Source: Bacillota bacterium (GTDB lineage Bacteria; Bacillota; Clostridia; Tissierellales; Sedimentibacteraceae). Taken from it: DNA of 13,289 bases. Every line of letters begins with the position of its first letter. The stretch's first letter is position 1. The stretch lies in the NCBI GenBank assembly GCA_023416855.1, contig JAEZGU010000048.1, positions 1 through 13,289 of the forward strand. Direction: 5' to 3'. The notes beneath the pieces were generated by a model. The model made no database searches, was not told the DNA's origin, and saw only the letters and a list, made by a program, of their open reading frames with translations. Of this stretch, positions 1-6,964 are shown piece after piece. Made by a program: the position numbers and the translations under genes.

Positions 1-2
1 TA

Positions 3-665
3 ATGCTTAAAAAATATACTTGCATCAATATTACCATATATGCTGATGCTACAGATGAGGATTACAAAAGCGGCATTTTGATTTTACCTTTAATCGGATT
101 TGCCATTGGTTTTGTTGCATTTTTAATAGCTGGCCTAAAATTATTTTATGACAGCTTTTTTATTGGTGCTATAGTTTTAGTTTATATTAACATAATTACA
201 AAGACTGTTAATTTGAAGGATACATATAATACATTCAATAGTCTTTTTAAAGCAAAAGACGAAAATGAACAAATTACAGGATTAATAGGTATAATAACTA
301 TAATTTTGTTGTACTTTTCACTAATTAGAATTGTTCCTACATCTGCTTTAATTATTATGCCGGTTGCAGGATATTCTAACCTTATCTTGTTAAGCTTTAT
401 CATCAAAAGTAACAAGAAAAACACAGTAATTATGAAACACTGCGAAAAATATCATATTATTTTTGCCTTTGGAATTTCATTTTTATTGACGATAATATTT
501 AATTATCGACTAATAATTTCATTGTCATTAACGTATATGATTACTGGAATACTGATGAGTATGGCAGATAAAAAAATCAGTGAAATAAATAGTACTTTTG
601 AAGGCTTTATAATAGAAATAACACAGTGTTCATTTTTAGTTATAACTTATTTGATGTGGTTATAA
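3..665 (+). CDS. Degenerate CobS-like integral membrane protein (possibly 5'-truncated by the window)
   Basis: A 220-residue protein with about seven hydrophobic segments (near 25-45, 50-67, 93-110, 113-134, 152-168, 170-187, 205-220). The order of motifs follows CobS (adenosylcobinamide-GDP ribazoletransferase): an acidic DEDYKSG followed by LPLIG at 18-32, matching the CobS DEEDF..FPLVG start; LIGIITIILL at 94-103, like the CobS IG.FGVIALIL helix; and MPVAGYSN at 119-126, like APVLGRW. However, the acidic motif LHxDGLxDTxDGL reads VNLKDTYNTFNSL (69-81) and the C-terminal ITGDTLGA reads INSTFEGF (195-202), so the conserved acidic residues are missing. CobS joins alpha-ribazole to adenosylcobinamide-GDP in the membrane; this copy is unlikely to do so. 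CobS proteins usually carry about 5-10 more N-terminal residues, so the true start may lie before the window. It could be an inactive paralogue, a protein with a new role, or a chance resemblance among membrane proteins. Confidence 0.65.
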   Translation: MLKKYTCINITIYADATDEDYKSGILILPLIGFAIGFVAFLIAGLKLFYDSFFIGAIVLVYINIITKTVNLKDTYNTFNSLFKAKDENEQITGLIGIITIILLYFSLIRIVPTSALIIMPVAGYSNLILLSFIIKSNKKNTVIMKHCEKYHIIFAFGISFLLTIIFNYRLIISLSLTYMITGILMSMADKKISEINSTFEGFIIEITQCSFLVITYLMWL

Positions 666-674
666 CAAAGTTTT

Positions 675-703
675 TTGACAAATAAAAACTGTTGTAGTAT
701 AAT
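675..703 (+). promoter_or_regulatory. Promoter of trpS
   Basis: TTGACA at 675-680 and TATAAT at 698-703 with a 17-base spacer: a full consensus vegetative sigma-factor promoter. Transcription should start near 710, giving a leader of about 65 bases before trpS. Confidence 0.9.
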
Positions 704-721
704 CAAAAAAATGTGACTGTT

Positions 722-758
722 AAGAACTTTCTGGTCCATTGGGTAGAGGGTTCTTTTT
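722..758 (+). terminator. Terminator-like hairpin in the trpS leader (possible attenuator)
   Basis: Arms AAGAACTTTCT (722-732) and AGAGGGTTCTT (745-755) pair over 11 positions, two of them G-U, around a 12-base loop. A U run (754-758) follows directly. The hairpin starts only about 12 bases after the predicted transcription start and ends 6 bases before the trpS Shine-Dalgarno. It has the form of an intrinsic terminator, but no competing antiterminator is evident. It may attenuate trpS, stop upstream read-through, or stabilise the mRNA 5' end. Confidence 0.55.
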
Positions 759-774
759 GTATATGGAGGTAACA

Positions 775-1776
775 ATGGAAAATAAAAAAGTAATATTCAG
801 CGGTATGCAACCAACAGGTTCGCTCACTCTTGGTAATTATTTAGGAGCACTGAAAAACTGGGTTAAATTGCAAAGTGAATATGACAGTTATTATTGTGTG
901 GTTGATATGCACGCTATCACTGTTCCTAAGGAGCCAAAAGATTTAAGAAAAAACACCCTTGAAGTTTTGGCAAATTATATAGCTGCAGGCATAGATCCTG
1001 AACAAGTGACACTATTTATTCAATCACATGTACCTGCTCATGCTGAACTTAGCTGGATATTAAATTGCTTTACGTACTATGGGGAATTAGGTAGAATGAC
1101 CCAATTTAAAGATAAATCCAAAAAGCTTGATCATAATGCAATTACAGCAGGCTTGTACACATATCCTGTGTTAATGGCAGCTGATATACTTCTTTATCAA
1201 ACAGATTTAGTTCCTGTTGGTGAGGATCAAAGACAGCATTTAGAAATAACAAGAGATATAGCTTTGCGTTTTAACAACAGATTTAGCGAGACATTTAAGG
1301 TACCTGAGCCATTCATAGAAAAAGTAGGTGCTGCTAAAATAATGAGCTTACAGGAACCATTAAGCAAAATGTCTAAGTCTGATTCTAATGAAAATGCTTA
1401 TATACTGTTATCGGATGATGCTGATACAATAAGGAGAAAATTCAAAAGATCTGTTACTGATTCTGAAGGTATAGTAAGATACAGTGATGAGCAGCCCGGT
1501 ATTAAAAACCTAATAAATATTTATTCTAAAATTACAAAACAATCAAATGATGAAATTGTAGCTAATTACGAAGGTAAGGGTTATGCTCAGTTTAAAGATG
1601 ATGTAGCAGAAATAGTTATAAATGAATTTAAGCCTATACAAGATAAAATAGATTATTTGTTGAAAAACAAGGATTATTTGGAAAAAATCTATCAAAATGG
1701 TGCAGGAAAAGCAGAAGCAACAGCAAGAAAAACTCTTAGAAAAGTATCTAAAAAGATAGGTTTCTTACCTAAATAA
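775..1776 (+). CDS. trpS: Tryptophanyl-tRNA synthetase
   Basis: Cytoplasmic class Ic aminoacyl-tRNA synthetase of 333 residues, normal bacterial TrpS length; it charges tRNA-Trp with tryptophan using ATP. The N-terminus has the TrpS form of the HIGH signature, PTGSLTLGNYLGA (from residue 13), and KMSKS sits at 198-202. The HNAITAGLYTYPVLMAADIL stretch, with the conserved Met-Ala-Ala-Asp, and the following VGEDQRQHLEI are also typical. I chose ATG 775 because GGAGG at 765-769 is 5 bases upstream; an in-frame TTG at 739 would lie inside the leader hairpin and lacks a ribosome site. It has its own consensus promoter and ends 26 bases before the amidohydrolase gene, with which it is probably cotranscribed. 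Confidence 0.97.
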   Translation: MENKKVIFSGMQPTGSLTLGNYLGALKNWVKLQSEYDSYYCVVDMHAITVPKEPKDLRKNTLEVLANYIAAGIDPEQVTLFIQSHVPAHAELSWILNCFTYYGELGRMTQFKDKSKKLDHNAITAGLYTYPVLMAADILLYQTDLVPVGEDQRQHLEITRDIALRFNNRFSETFKVPEPFIEKVGAAKIMSLQEPLSKMSKSDSNENAYILLSDDADTIRRKFKRSVTDSEGIVRYSDEQPGIKNLINIYSKITKQSNDEIVANYEGKGYAQFKDDVAEIVINEFKPIQDKIDYLLKNKDYLEKIYQNGAGKAEATARKTLRKVSKKIGFLPK

Positions 1777-1802
1777 TATGCATTTGGAGGCATTAATAAA
1801 AT

Positions 1803-2978
1803 ATGTTAGTAATTAAAAACGGTTATATAAAAACAATGGCTGGTGAAGACATAAGCAATGGACAAATAATTATTGAAGAAGGAAAAATTAAAGCTGTTGG
1901 AATAGATTTAGAAATCCCTGAAGATGCTGAAATAATAGATGCAAAAGGTATGTTAGTCACTCCGGGGTTTGTTGATGGACATTGCCATATTGGTTTGTTT
2001 GAAGAAGGAATTGGTTTTGAAGGTGAAGATGGTAACGAGTCAGTCGAGCCAATAACACCGCAGCTAAGAGCAATTGATGCTATAAACCCATTAGATCAGG
2101 GATTTACAGATGCAATTGAAGGCGGAGTGACCTGTGCAGTTACAGGACCGGGAAGCGCCAATGTTATTGGAGGATCATTTCTTGCTATGAAAACATACGG
2201 CAAGAGAGTCGATGATATGGTTATAAAAGATCCCGTTGCTATGAAAATAGCATTTGGAGAAAACCCAAAAAGAGTATATGATGAACAGCACAAATCACCA
2301 ATAACAAGAATGGCTATTGCTGCAATGTTAAGAGAAACATTATATGAAGCAAAACAGTATAAAGAGGATTTAGATGCATCCATTGAAGATCCTGACAAAA
2401 AACCTGACTTTGACATGAAGCTCGAGGCTTTGCTTCCTGTTATGAGAAAAGAGATACCATTAAAAGCCCATGCTCACAGAACAGATGACATATTTACAGC
2501 CCTAAGAATTGCTAAAGAGTTTGATTTAGAAATTACTTTAGATCACTGTACTGAAGGACATCTAATCGCAGATGAGTTAAGAGAAGCAAATAAGGCATGC
2601 TTTATTGGACCTACATTTGGTGCAAGAGTAAAATATGAACTAAAAAACAAAAGCTTCGAAACACCAAAAATATTGCATGAAGCAGGTATAAAAATAGCAA
2701 TAATAACTGATTCTAACGTTATACCAATACAGCATATATCCATGTGTGCAGGTATGGCTGTTAAAGCAGGATTACCTGAGGAAGAAGCTTGGAAAGCAAT
2801 AACCATAAATCCCGCAGAAATAACCGGAATTGCTGACAGAGTTGGCAGCATTGAGGTTGGTAAGGATGCAGACATAGCAATTTTTAAAGGAAACCCTCTT
2901 TTAGATATTGATTATGAAACAGTGATGACAATTATAGATGGGAAGGTTGTTTATTCTAATAAAAAATTTAGTATTTAA
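1803..2978 (+). CDS. Metal-dependent amidohydrolase (imidazolonepropionase-like)
   Basis: A 391-residue amidohydrolase-superfamily protein. The N-terminal composite-sandwich strand region (1-50) leads into TPGFVDGHCHIG with the metal-binding HxH at H60/H62. Further likely metal or catalytic residues are in KAHAHRTDD (H223/H225), LDHCTEGH (H248) and ITDSN (D303), the expected order around the TIM barrel. The C-terminus returns to the sandwich with the typical GSIEVGKDADIAIFKGNPL. The TGPGSANVIGG segment (114-124) is shared with the imidazolonepropionase-like group, but no histidine-degradation genes are nearby, so the substrate is unknown; cyclic amides, peptidic or nucleobase-like compounds are all possible. 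GGAGG at 1786-1790 lies 12 bases before ATG 1803, slightly far. It follows trpS by 26 bases and is closed by a terminator. Confidence 0.9.
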   Translation: MLVIKNGYIKTMAGEDISNGQIIIEEGKIKAVGIDLEIPEDAEIIDAKGMLVTPGFVDGHCHIGLFEEGIGFEGEDGNESVEPITPQLRAIDAINPLDQGFTDAIEGGVTCAVTGPGSANVIGGSFLAMKTYGKRVDDMVIKDPVAMKIAFGENPKRVYDEQHKSPITRMAIAAMLRETLYEAKQYKEDLDASIEDPDKKPDFDMKLEALLPVMRKEIPLKAHAHRTDDIFTALRIAKEFDLEITLDHCTEGHLIADELREANKACFIGPTFGARVKYELKNKSFETPKILHEAGIKIAIITDSNVIPIQHISMCAGMAVKAGLPEEEAWKAITINPAEITGIADRVGSIEVGKDADIAIFKGNPLLDIDYETVMTIIDGKVVYSNKKFSI

Positions 2979-2982
2979 TATA

Positions 2983-3007
2983 GGGGACGCTTTAAACGCG
3001 TCCTTTT
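2983..3007 (+). terminator. Terminator after the amidohydrolase gene
   Basis: GGACGC (2985-2990) pairs with GCGTCC (2998-3003) around a 7-base loop; two further G-U pairs and TTTT (3004-3007) follow. This ends the trpS-amidohydrolase unit. Confidence 0.85.
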
Positions 3008-3023
3008 AAAATAAAGAAAATTT

Positions 3024-3046
3024 CAAGTTTAAATAAAAAAAACTTG
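3024..3046. repeat. Inverted repeat overlapping the typA -35 box
   Basis: CAAGTTT (3024-3030) and AAACTTG (3040-3046) are perfect inverted arms separated by 9 bases. The right arm shares three bases with the -35 box (3044-3049), where a repressor or activator site could act. AT-rich DNA gives such repeats by chance, so a function is only a suggestion. Confidence 0.35.
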
Positions 3047-3072
3047 CATATTACCTTTAAAAAGAATACAAT
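3044..3072 (+). promoter_or_regulatory. Promoter of typA
   Basis: TTGCAT (3044-3049), 17-base spacer, TACAAT (3067-3072). The predicted start near 3079 leaves a leader of about 23 bases, which supports ATG 3102 as the typA start. Confidence 0.75.
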
Positions 3073-3101
3073 AATCCGTGGTTAAAAAAAGGATGGTATG
3101 T

Positions 3102-4925
3102 ATGAAAAATAAAATAATTAATATAGCAGTAATTGCCCACGTAGATGCAGGAAAGTCAACATTAGTAGATGCTTTTTTGCAGCAAAGTGGTGTTTTTAGA
3201 GAAAATCAAGAATTAGTGGATCAAGTAATGGATTCAAATGCTATTGAGCGTGAAAGAGGAATAACCATATATTCTAAAAACTGCTCAGTAATGCATAATG
3301 ACTATAAAATAAATATTGTAGATACACCGGGACATGCTGACTTTTCTTCAGAAGTTGAAAGAATTATGAAGACAGTTGATACGGTTATACTTTTGGTTGA
3401 TTCAATAGAAGGTCCTATGCCTCAAACAAGATTTGTATTACAAAAATCTTTAGAAGTAGGATTAAGACCAATATTGTTAATTAATAAAATTGACAAGAAA
3501 AATCATAGAGCAGAAGAAGTTGTTGATATGGTTTTTGATTTATTTGTTGAATTAAATGCAACAGATGAACAATTAGATTTCCCTATACTTTATGGTGTAG
3601 CAAAGCATGGAATTGTTCAATATGAATTAGATCAACCAAGTGATAGTATTACACCTTTATTTGATACTATTACTAAACATGTAGAGGCTTATGCAGATAG
3701 AGATAATGAAAACCTACAGATGCAAATATCATCACTTGCATATGATGATTATATAGGTAGATTAGGTATAGGAAGAGTTACAGCAGGTACTATCAAAGAA
3801 GGACAGACAGTTTCTGTTGCAAAACATGATGGCTCAGTGGAAAAGCAAAAAATATCAAGTATTTTTGTATATCAAGGGCTTAGTAGAGTAAGTGTAAGTG
3901 AAGCGTACAGCGGAGATATAGTTGTTGTATCAGGTATCTCAAATATTTCAATAGGCGATACAATATGTAATGAAAATAAAGTAATTCCCATGGAAACAAT
4001 TAAAATAGAAGAACCAACATTGTCAATGAACTTTTTAATTAACACTTCACCATTTGTTGGGTTGTCCGGTAAGTATGTTACAACAAGACATTTAAAGGCA
4101 AGATTGGAAAAAGAGCTTGAAGTAAATGTTGGACTTAGAGTGGAAGCATTAGAAGATGCAGTAGACGGTTATAAGGTTTCAGGTAGGGGAGAGCTTCATT
4201 TATCCATACTTCTTGAAAATATGAGAAGAGAAGGTTATGAGGTTTCAGTTTCAAGACCGGAAGTAATATTAAAGAAAATTGACGGAGTTGTTATGGAGCC
4301 TGTGGAAAGAGTATTTGTTAATACTCCTGAAATTTATTCAGGTTCAGTTATATCAAAGCTAAACGTCAGAAAAGGAATGATGGTTTCGATGGTACCGGAT
4401 GGAAACTATGTGAGAATTGAATACATGGTACCTACAAGAGGCCTTCTTGGTTATCGTACTGAGCTAATCAACGATACAAGAGGCGAAGGAACTATAGTAA
4501 GAAGCTTTGACCATTATGAAAAATATAAAGGTGAAATACCTCAAAGAATAAATGGAGTTTTAATATCTACCGAACAAGGAGAAGCAATTGCATATTCATT
4601 AGCCAACCTTGAAAGTAGAGGAACATTGTTTATTAATCCAGGTGAAAAGGTGTATGAAGGAATGATTATAGGGATGTGTGCTCGTGGTGAGGATATAACA
4701 GTAAATCCTTGTAAAGCAAAGAAACAATCCAATACACGTTCATCATCAGCTGATGATGCAATAAAATTAACACCACCAAGAGTTATGACATTAGAATCAG
4801 CATTGGAATTTATCAATGATGATGAATTAGTTGAAGTAACTCCTGACAATATAAGGTTAAGAAAAAGATATTTAACTGAAATTGAAAGAAGAAAATTTGC
4901 GAATAAATTGAAGGCACAAGAATAA
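3102..4925 (+). CDS. typA: Ribosome-associated translational GTPase TypA/BipA
   Basis: A 607-residue GTPase of the EF-G/LepA group that binds the 70S ribosome and aids growth and ribosome assembly under stress, especially in the cold. G1 is AHVDAGKST (12-20), switch I contains RERGITI, G3 is DTPGHADF and G4 is NKID. Domains III, V and the TypA-specific C-terminal domain follow, with the family's EYMVPTRGLLGYR and a lysine/arginine-rich tail (RLRKRYLTEIERRK). The length is usual for TypA. ATG 3102 is preferred: AGGA at 3090-3093 is 8 bases upstream, whereas GTG 3078 falls at the predicted transcription start. ATG 3093 is also in frame but overlaps the ribosome site. It has its own promoter and a bidirectional terminator shared with luxS. 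Confidence 0.96.
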   Translation: MKNKIINIAVIAHVDAGKSTLVDAFLQQSGVFRENQELVDQVMDSNAIERERGITIYSKNCSVMHNDYKINIVDTPGHADFSSEVERIMKTVDTVILLVDSIEGPMPQTRFVLQKSLEVGLRPILLINKIDKKNHRAEEVVDMVFDLFVELNATDEQLDFPILYGVAKHGIVQYELDQPSDSITPLFDTITKHVEAYADRDNENLQMQISSLAYDDYIGRLGIGRVTAGTIKEGQTVSVAKHDGSVEKQKISSIFVYQGLSRVSVSEAYSGDIVVVSGISNISIGDTICNENKVIPMETIKIEEPTLSMNFLINTSPFVGLSGKYVTTRHLKARLEKELEVNVGLRVEALEDAVDGYKVSGRGELHLSILLENMRREGYEVSVSRPEVILKKIDGVVMEPVERVFVNTPEIYSGSVISKLNVRKGMMVSMVPDGNYVRIEYMVPTRGLLGYRTELINDTRGEGTIVRSFDHYEKYKGEIPQRINGVLISTEQGEAIAYSLANLESRGTLFINPGEKVYEGMIIGMCARGEDITVNPCKAKKQSNTRSSSADDAIKLTPPRVMTLESALEFINDDELVEVTPDNIRLRKRYLTEIERRKFANKLKAQE

Positions 4926-4931
4926 AGAATT

Positions 4932-4958
4932 AAAAAAGGGCAAACGCCCTTTTTGTTT
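4932..4958. terminator. Bidirectional terminator between typA and luxS
   Basis: AAAAAGGGC (4933-4941) pairs with GCCCTTTTT (4946-4954) around the loop aaac. The flanking A and T runs give a U tail on both strands, so it serves typA (plus) and luxS (minus), whose stops lie within 10 bases of it. Confidence 0.9.
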
Positions 4959-4963
4959 TAATA

Positions 4964-5443
4964 TTAATCAGGATAATTTAAATTTTCATATTCCAAATTA
5001 CATAAAACTTCCTCATAATATTTTGATGCCTCATATTTTGCCATTTCTAAATTCATATCCTGATAATTTCCGCAAGATCTTGCATCAGCACCCGGCACAT
5101 CACCTTCATAATTCATTACAAATTCAAACATTTCTTTTGTTATGTCAACAACATCTGAGGATTTTAAATCACCCTTGAATATAACATAGAAACCTGTTCT
5201 ACAACCCATTGGACCAAAATATACAGTTAGTGTATCATATTGGTTGTGATTTCTAAGAAAAGTTGCACCTAAATGTTCAATGGTATGTAGTTCGGCAGTA
5301 TTTATCACAGGCTCATTGTTAGGCTCTTTCATTCTGATATCAAATGTAGTAATAATATGCTCACCAACAACATCCTTTCTTGACAAGTAAATACCACGTT
5401 TTAAATTTAAATGATTAACCTGAAAACTTTCTATTTTTTTCAT
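4964..5443 (-). CDS. luxS: S-ribosylhomocysteine lyase (AI-2 synthase)
   Basis: A 159-residue LuxS, normal length. This cytoplasmic metalloenzyme splits S-ribosylhomocysteine into homocysteine and 4,5-dihydroxy-2,3-pentanedione, the precursor of autoinducer-2; it recycles the by-product of SAM-dependent methylation. The metal site is complete: H53 and H57 in ELHTIEHL and C124 in ARSCGNY, with catalytic E56 and C81 in GPMGCRTGFY. The start ATG at 5443 has AAGGAGG a few bases upstream. It is the second gene of a minus-strand unit, 10 bases after the 115-residue unknown protein. No pfs/mtnN or cysteine-metabolism genes are adjacent, unlike many luxS loci. Confidence 0.97.
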   Translation of the reverse strand: MKKIESFQVNHLNLKRGIYLSRKDVVGEHIITTFDIRMKEPNNEPVINTAELHTIEHLGATFLRNHNQYDTLTVYFGPMGCRTGFYVIFKGDLKSSDVVDITKEMFEFVMNYEGDVPGADARSCGNYQDMNLEMAKYEASKYYEEVLCNLEYENLNYPD

Positions 5444-5453
5444 TGTTACCTCC

Positions 5454-5801
5454 TTAAATTTCTTCCGCTAATTCGTTATAATCGATAATGTTAGATTCTT
5501 TGTACTTAGCTCTAAGCGCAGAAAATATTTTTTTGCTGTTAACATCTGTTATACCGTTTCTTGCTAAGTTAATATTAACAATATCGCTGATTTTACTTGT
5601 TTTATTTTGCAGAACAACACTTACATTCCAAGGCGTTTCTAATATAACCTTTCTGTCATATTCGAATTTTTCTTCACTTTTGTACTTAGTTTCATTAAAT
5701 TTTAGTGCTTCAATATCTTTAACAAGCAAAGGTACTTCTTTTTCTTCAAGAACAATTTGAACTAATTTAATTTGCTTTTCTGTTCCGTTAATTTCTTTCA
5801 T
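5454..5801 (-). CDS. Uncharacterised 115-residue protein, first gene of the luxS unit
   Basis: I do not recognise this family. It is a soluble, charged protein with no signal peptide or membrane segment. The middle (around residues 30-60) is rich in Lys, Glu and Tyr, and then a more hydrophobic stretch, TPWNVSVVLQNKTSKISDIVNINLA, leads to a predicted helical C-terminus (KKIFSALRAKYKESNIIDYNELAEEI). The ATG at 5801 has AAGGAG upstream (complement of CTCCTT at 5813-5818). Codon use resembles its neighbours and luxS starts 10 bases after its stop, so it is very likely a real, cotranscribed gene. A link to methyl recycling or AI-2 is only inferred from position. Confidence 0.75.
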   Translation of the reverse strand: MKEINGTEKQIKLVQIVLEEKEVPLLVKDIEALKFNETKYKSEEKFEYDRKVILETPWNVSVVLQNKTSKISDIVNINLARNGITDVNSKKIFSALRAKYKESNIIDYNELAEEI

Positions 5802-5848
5802 ATATGTAAAATCTCCTTAAGTTATTAACAATTTTATCTGTATAATTT

Positions 5849-5877
5849 ATTATACTATTTGAATTAATAAAAGTAAA
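5849..5877 (-). promoter_or_regulatory. Promoter of the luxS unit
   Basis: Read on the minus strand: TTTACT (5877-5872), 17-base spacer, TATAAT (5854-5849). Transcription should start near 5842, about 40 bases before the first gene's ATG. Confidence 0.65.
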
Positions 5878-5948
5878 ATTAAAAAACAAAGAAAGTTGTG
5901 TTTAAAAATTTTTTTTGAAATGAAAATGTTTTTACAGAAATATATTAT

Positions 5949-5976
5949 TTGACAAAATTCGATATGATGGTATAAT
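5949..5976 (+). promoter_or_regulatory. Promoter of the lipoprotein gene
   Basis: TTGACA (5949-5954), 16-base spacer, TATAAT (5971-5976), with a TGG extended -10 directly before it. The rest of the 215-base gap from 5802, between the divergent luxS unit and this gene, holds the luxS promoter and AT-rich DNA without another recognisable element. Confidence 0.85.
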
Positions 5977-6016
5977 CATGCATATAATAAAAAGTACATA
6001 ATATAATGAGGTATAA

Positions 6017-6625
6017 ATGAAGAAATTAATGACATTATTTATTATTAGCGTAATGGCAGTATTTGTGTTAACAGCTTGTGAAAAAGTATCCGGGTTCGAA
6101 GTAGAAAAAGAAACACCTGAACAAGCTATAACAAATATTATTACGGCAATAAAAGAAGTTAATGTAAGCGAATTGGAAAAATATGGTGTAAAAGAATTAA
6201 TAGGCAGTACAGACACATTATCAATTAACAGAAATAAAGAAATATTTGAAACATTGGATTTTAGAATTTTATCTGTAGAAGAAGATGAAACTTCAGCTAA
6301 AGTTAAAGTTGAACTTATAACAAAAGATTTAACAACAATTCCACAAGATTATGCAAATAGAGCTACAGCTTTAACTATAGAAAACAACAAGCTTGGCGAT
6401 AATAAGCTTAGCGAAGGAGAAATGAAAGCAAAATACAGTGATTTGTTTGTAGAGTTAGTTGATGAATGTGAGTATAACGAATATAAAGATACTGTAAATG
6501 TTAGTTTGAATAGAACAGGCATTAGCTGGAAAGCTGTTGTAAATAATAAACTCCATAATACAATTTATGGAAACTTAATATCTGCTCAAGCTAAAGTATT
6601 TTGGCCACCTGTTAGTACTAATTAG
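6017..6625 (+). CDS. Putative membrane-anchored lipoprotein
   Basis: A 202-residue protein with a clear lipoprotein signal: MKK, a hydrophobic core (residues 4-18) and the lipobox LTAC with C21 as the lipidated cysteine. The mature part begins with EKVSGFEVEKETPEQAITNIITAIKEVN, a helix common at the start of NTF2-like or DUF4878/DUF5105-type lipoproteins in clostridia, followed by alternating strands (DFRILSVEEDETSAKVKVELIT). The protein probably sits on the outer face of the cytoplasmic membrane. GAGG (6009-6012) lies 4 bases before ATG 6017. The unit is monocistronic, with a strong extended -10 promoter, and its stop codon lies inside the terminator stem. The family resemblance is by general layout only; function unknown. 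Confidence 0.88.
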   Translation: MKKLMTLFIISVMAVFVLTACEKVSGFEVEKETPEQAITNIITAIKEVNVSELEKYGVKELIGSTDTLSINRNKEIFETLDFRILSVEEDETSAKVKVELITKDLTTIPQDYANRATALTIENNKLGDNKLSEGEMKAKYSDLFVELVDECEYNEYKDTVNVSLNRTGISWKAVVNNKLHNTIYGNLISAQAKVFWPPVSTN

Positions 6626-6650
6626 GAGCTTTTCAGCTCCTAATTTTTTT
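6621..6650 (+). terminator. Terminator of the lipoprotein gene
   Basis: ATTAGGAGCT (6621-6630) pairs perfectly with AGCTCCTAAT (6635-6644) over 10 bases around the loop TTTC, followed by T7 (6644-6650). The TAG stop (6623-6625) is part of the stem. No U run follows on the minus strand, so it mainly serves the plus strand. Confidence 0.93.
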
Positions 6651-6819
6651 ATTCTCTTTTATTTTTAATATCTGTTCTCATTTTTTCATGTCCGCCATCG
6701 TGAATACCTATTATTTTCCCATCTATAATGCCTACATCAGCATTATCCTTAGGTTCCATTTTTCTAAGTTCAGCATTACTTTTTTCTCTATCTCTCATTC
6801 TATTTTTATTGTTTTTCAT
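6649..6819 (-). CDS. Small charged protein of 56 residues, unknown function
   Basis: A complete minus-strand reading frame from ATG (6819-6817) to TAA (6651-6649) encodes 56 residues. AAGGAAGG sits 6 bases before the ATG, a strong ribosome site. The ends are rich in Lys, Arg, Glu and Asn (MKNNKNRMRDREKSNAEL at the start, KMRTDIKNKRE at the end). The middle, NADVGIIDGKIIGIHDGGHEK (27-46), is less charged and glycine-rich, possibly a small beta hairpin. There is no signal or membrane segment and no cysteine. Good codon structure and the ribosome site argue for a real gene. No convincing promoter was found: a CATAAT near 6860-6865 has only a weak -35. I do not recognise the family. Confidence 0.65.
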   Translation of the reverse strand: MKNNKNRMRDREKSNAELRKMEPKDNADVGIIDGKIIGIHDGGHEKMRTDIKNKRE

Positions 6820-6905
6820 AAGCTTCCTTCCTTGTGATGATTATTTAATTTTAGTATTAAATTATGGCTGAAATTTATACAGACGAAAGTTCATTTCAAT
6901 TTATG

Positions 6906-6934
6906 TTGTAAGAAAATTAGTAATATAGTAAAAT
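6906..6934 (+). promoter_or_regulatory. Promoter of the DUF438-PAS gene
   Basis: TTGTAA (6906-6911), 17-base spacer, TAAAAT (6929-6934). The predicted start near 6941 is 24 bases before the ATG. Confidence 0.6.
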
Positions 6935-6964
6935 ATTACAAGATATATAAATAGAGGTGAATAT

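Noticed and set aside
713..772. Trp-containing leader peptide before trpS
   Set aside because: It starts with GTG within a few bases of the predicted RNA start and has no ribosome site; kept only as a remark in the leader finding.
704..774. T-box riboswitch or TRAP site ahead of trpS
   Set aside because: The leader is only about 65 bases, there is no AGGGUGGNACCGCG-like box or specifier stem, and only one or two GAG/TAG triplets instead of the nine or more that TRAP needs.
2096..2416. Minus-strand open frame of 106 codons inside the amidohydrolase gene
   Set aside because: Lies opposite a well-conserved gene and has an unusual serine/isoleucine-rich composition without family features: a shadow frame.
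5932..6216. Minus-strand open frame of 94 codons over the lipoprotein promoter and signal sequence
   Set aside because: Covers a strong plus-strand promoter and a clear lipoprotein signal; the hydrophobic appearance is the reverse of the AT-rich signal region.
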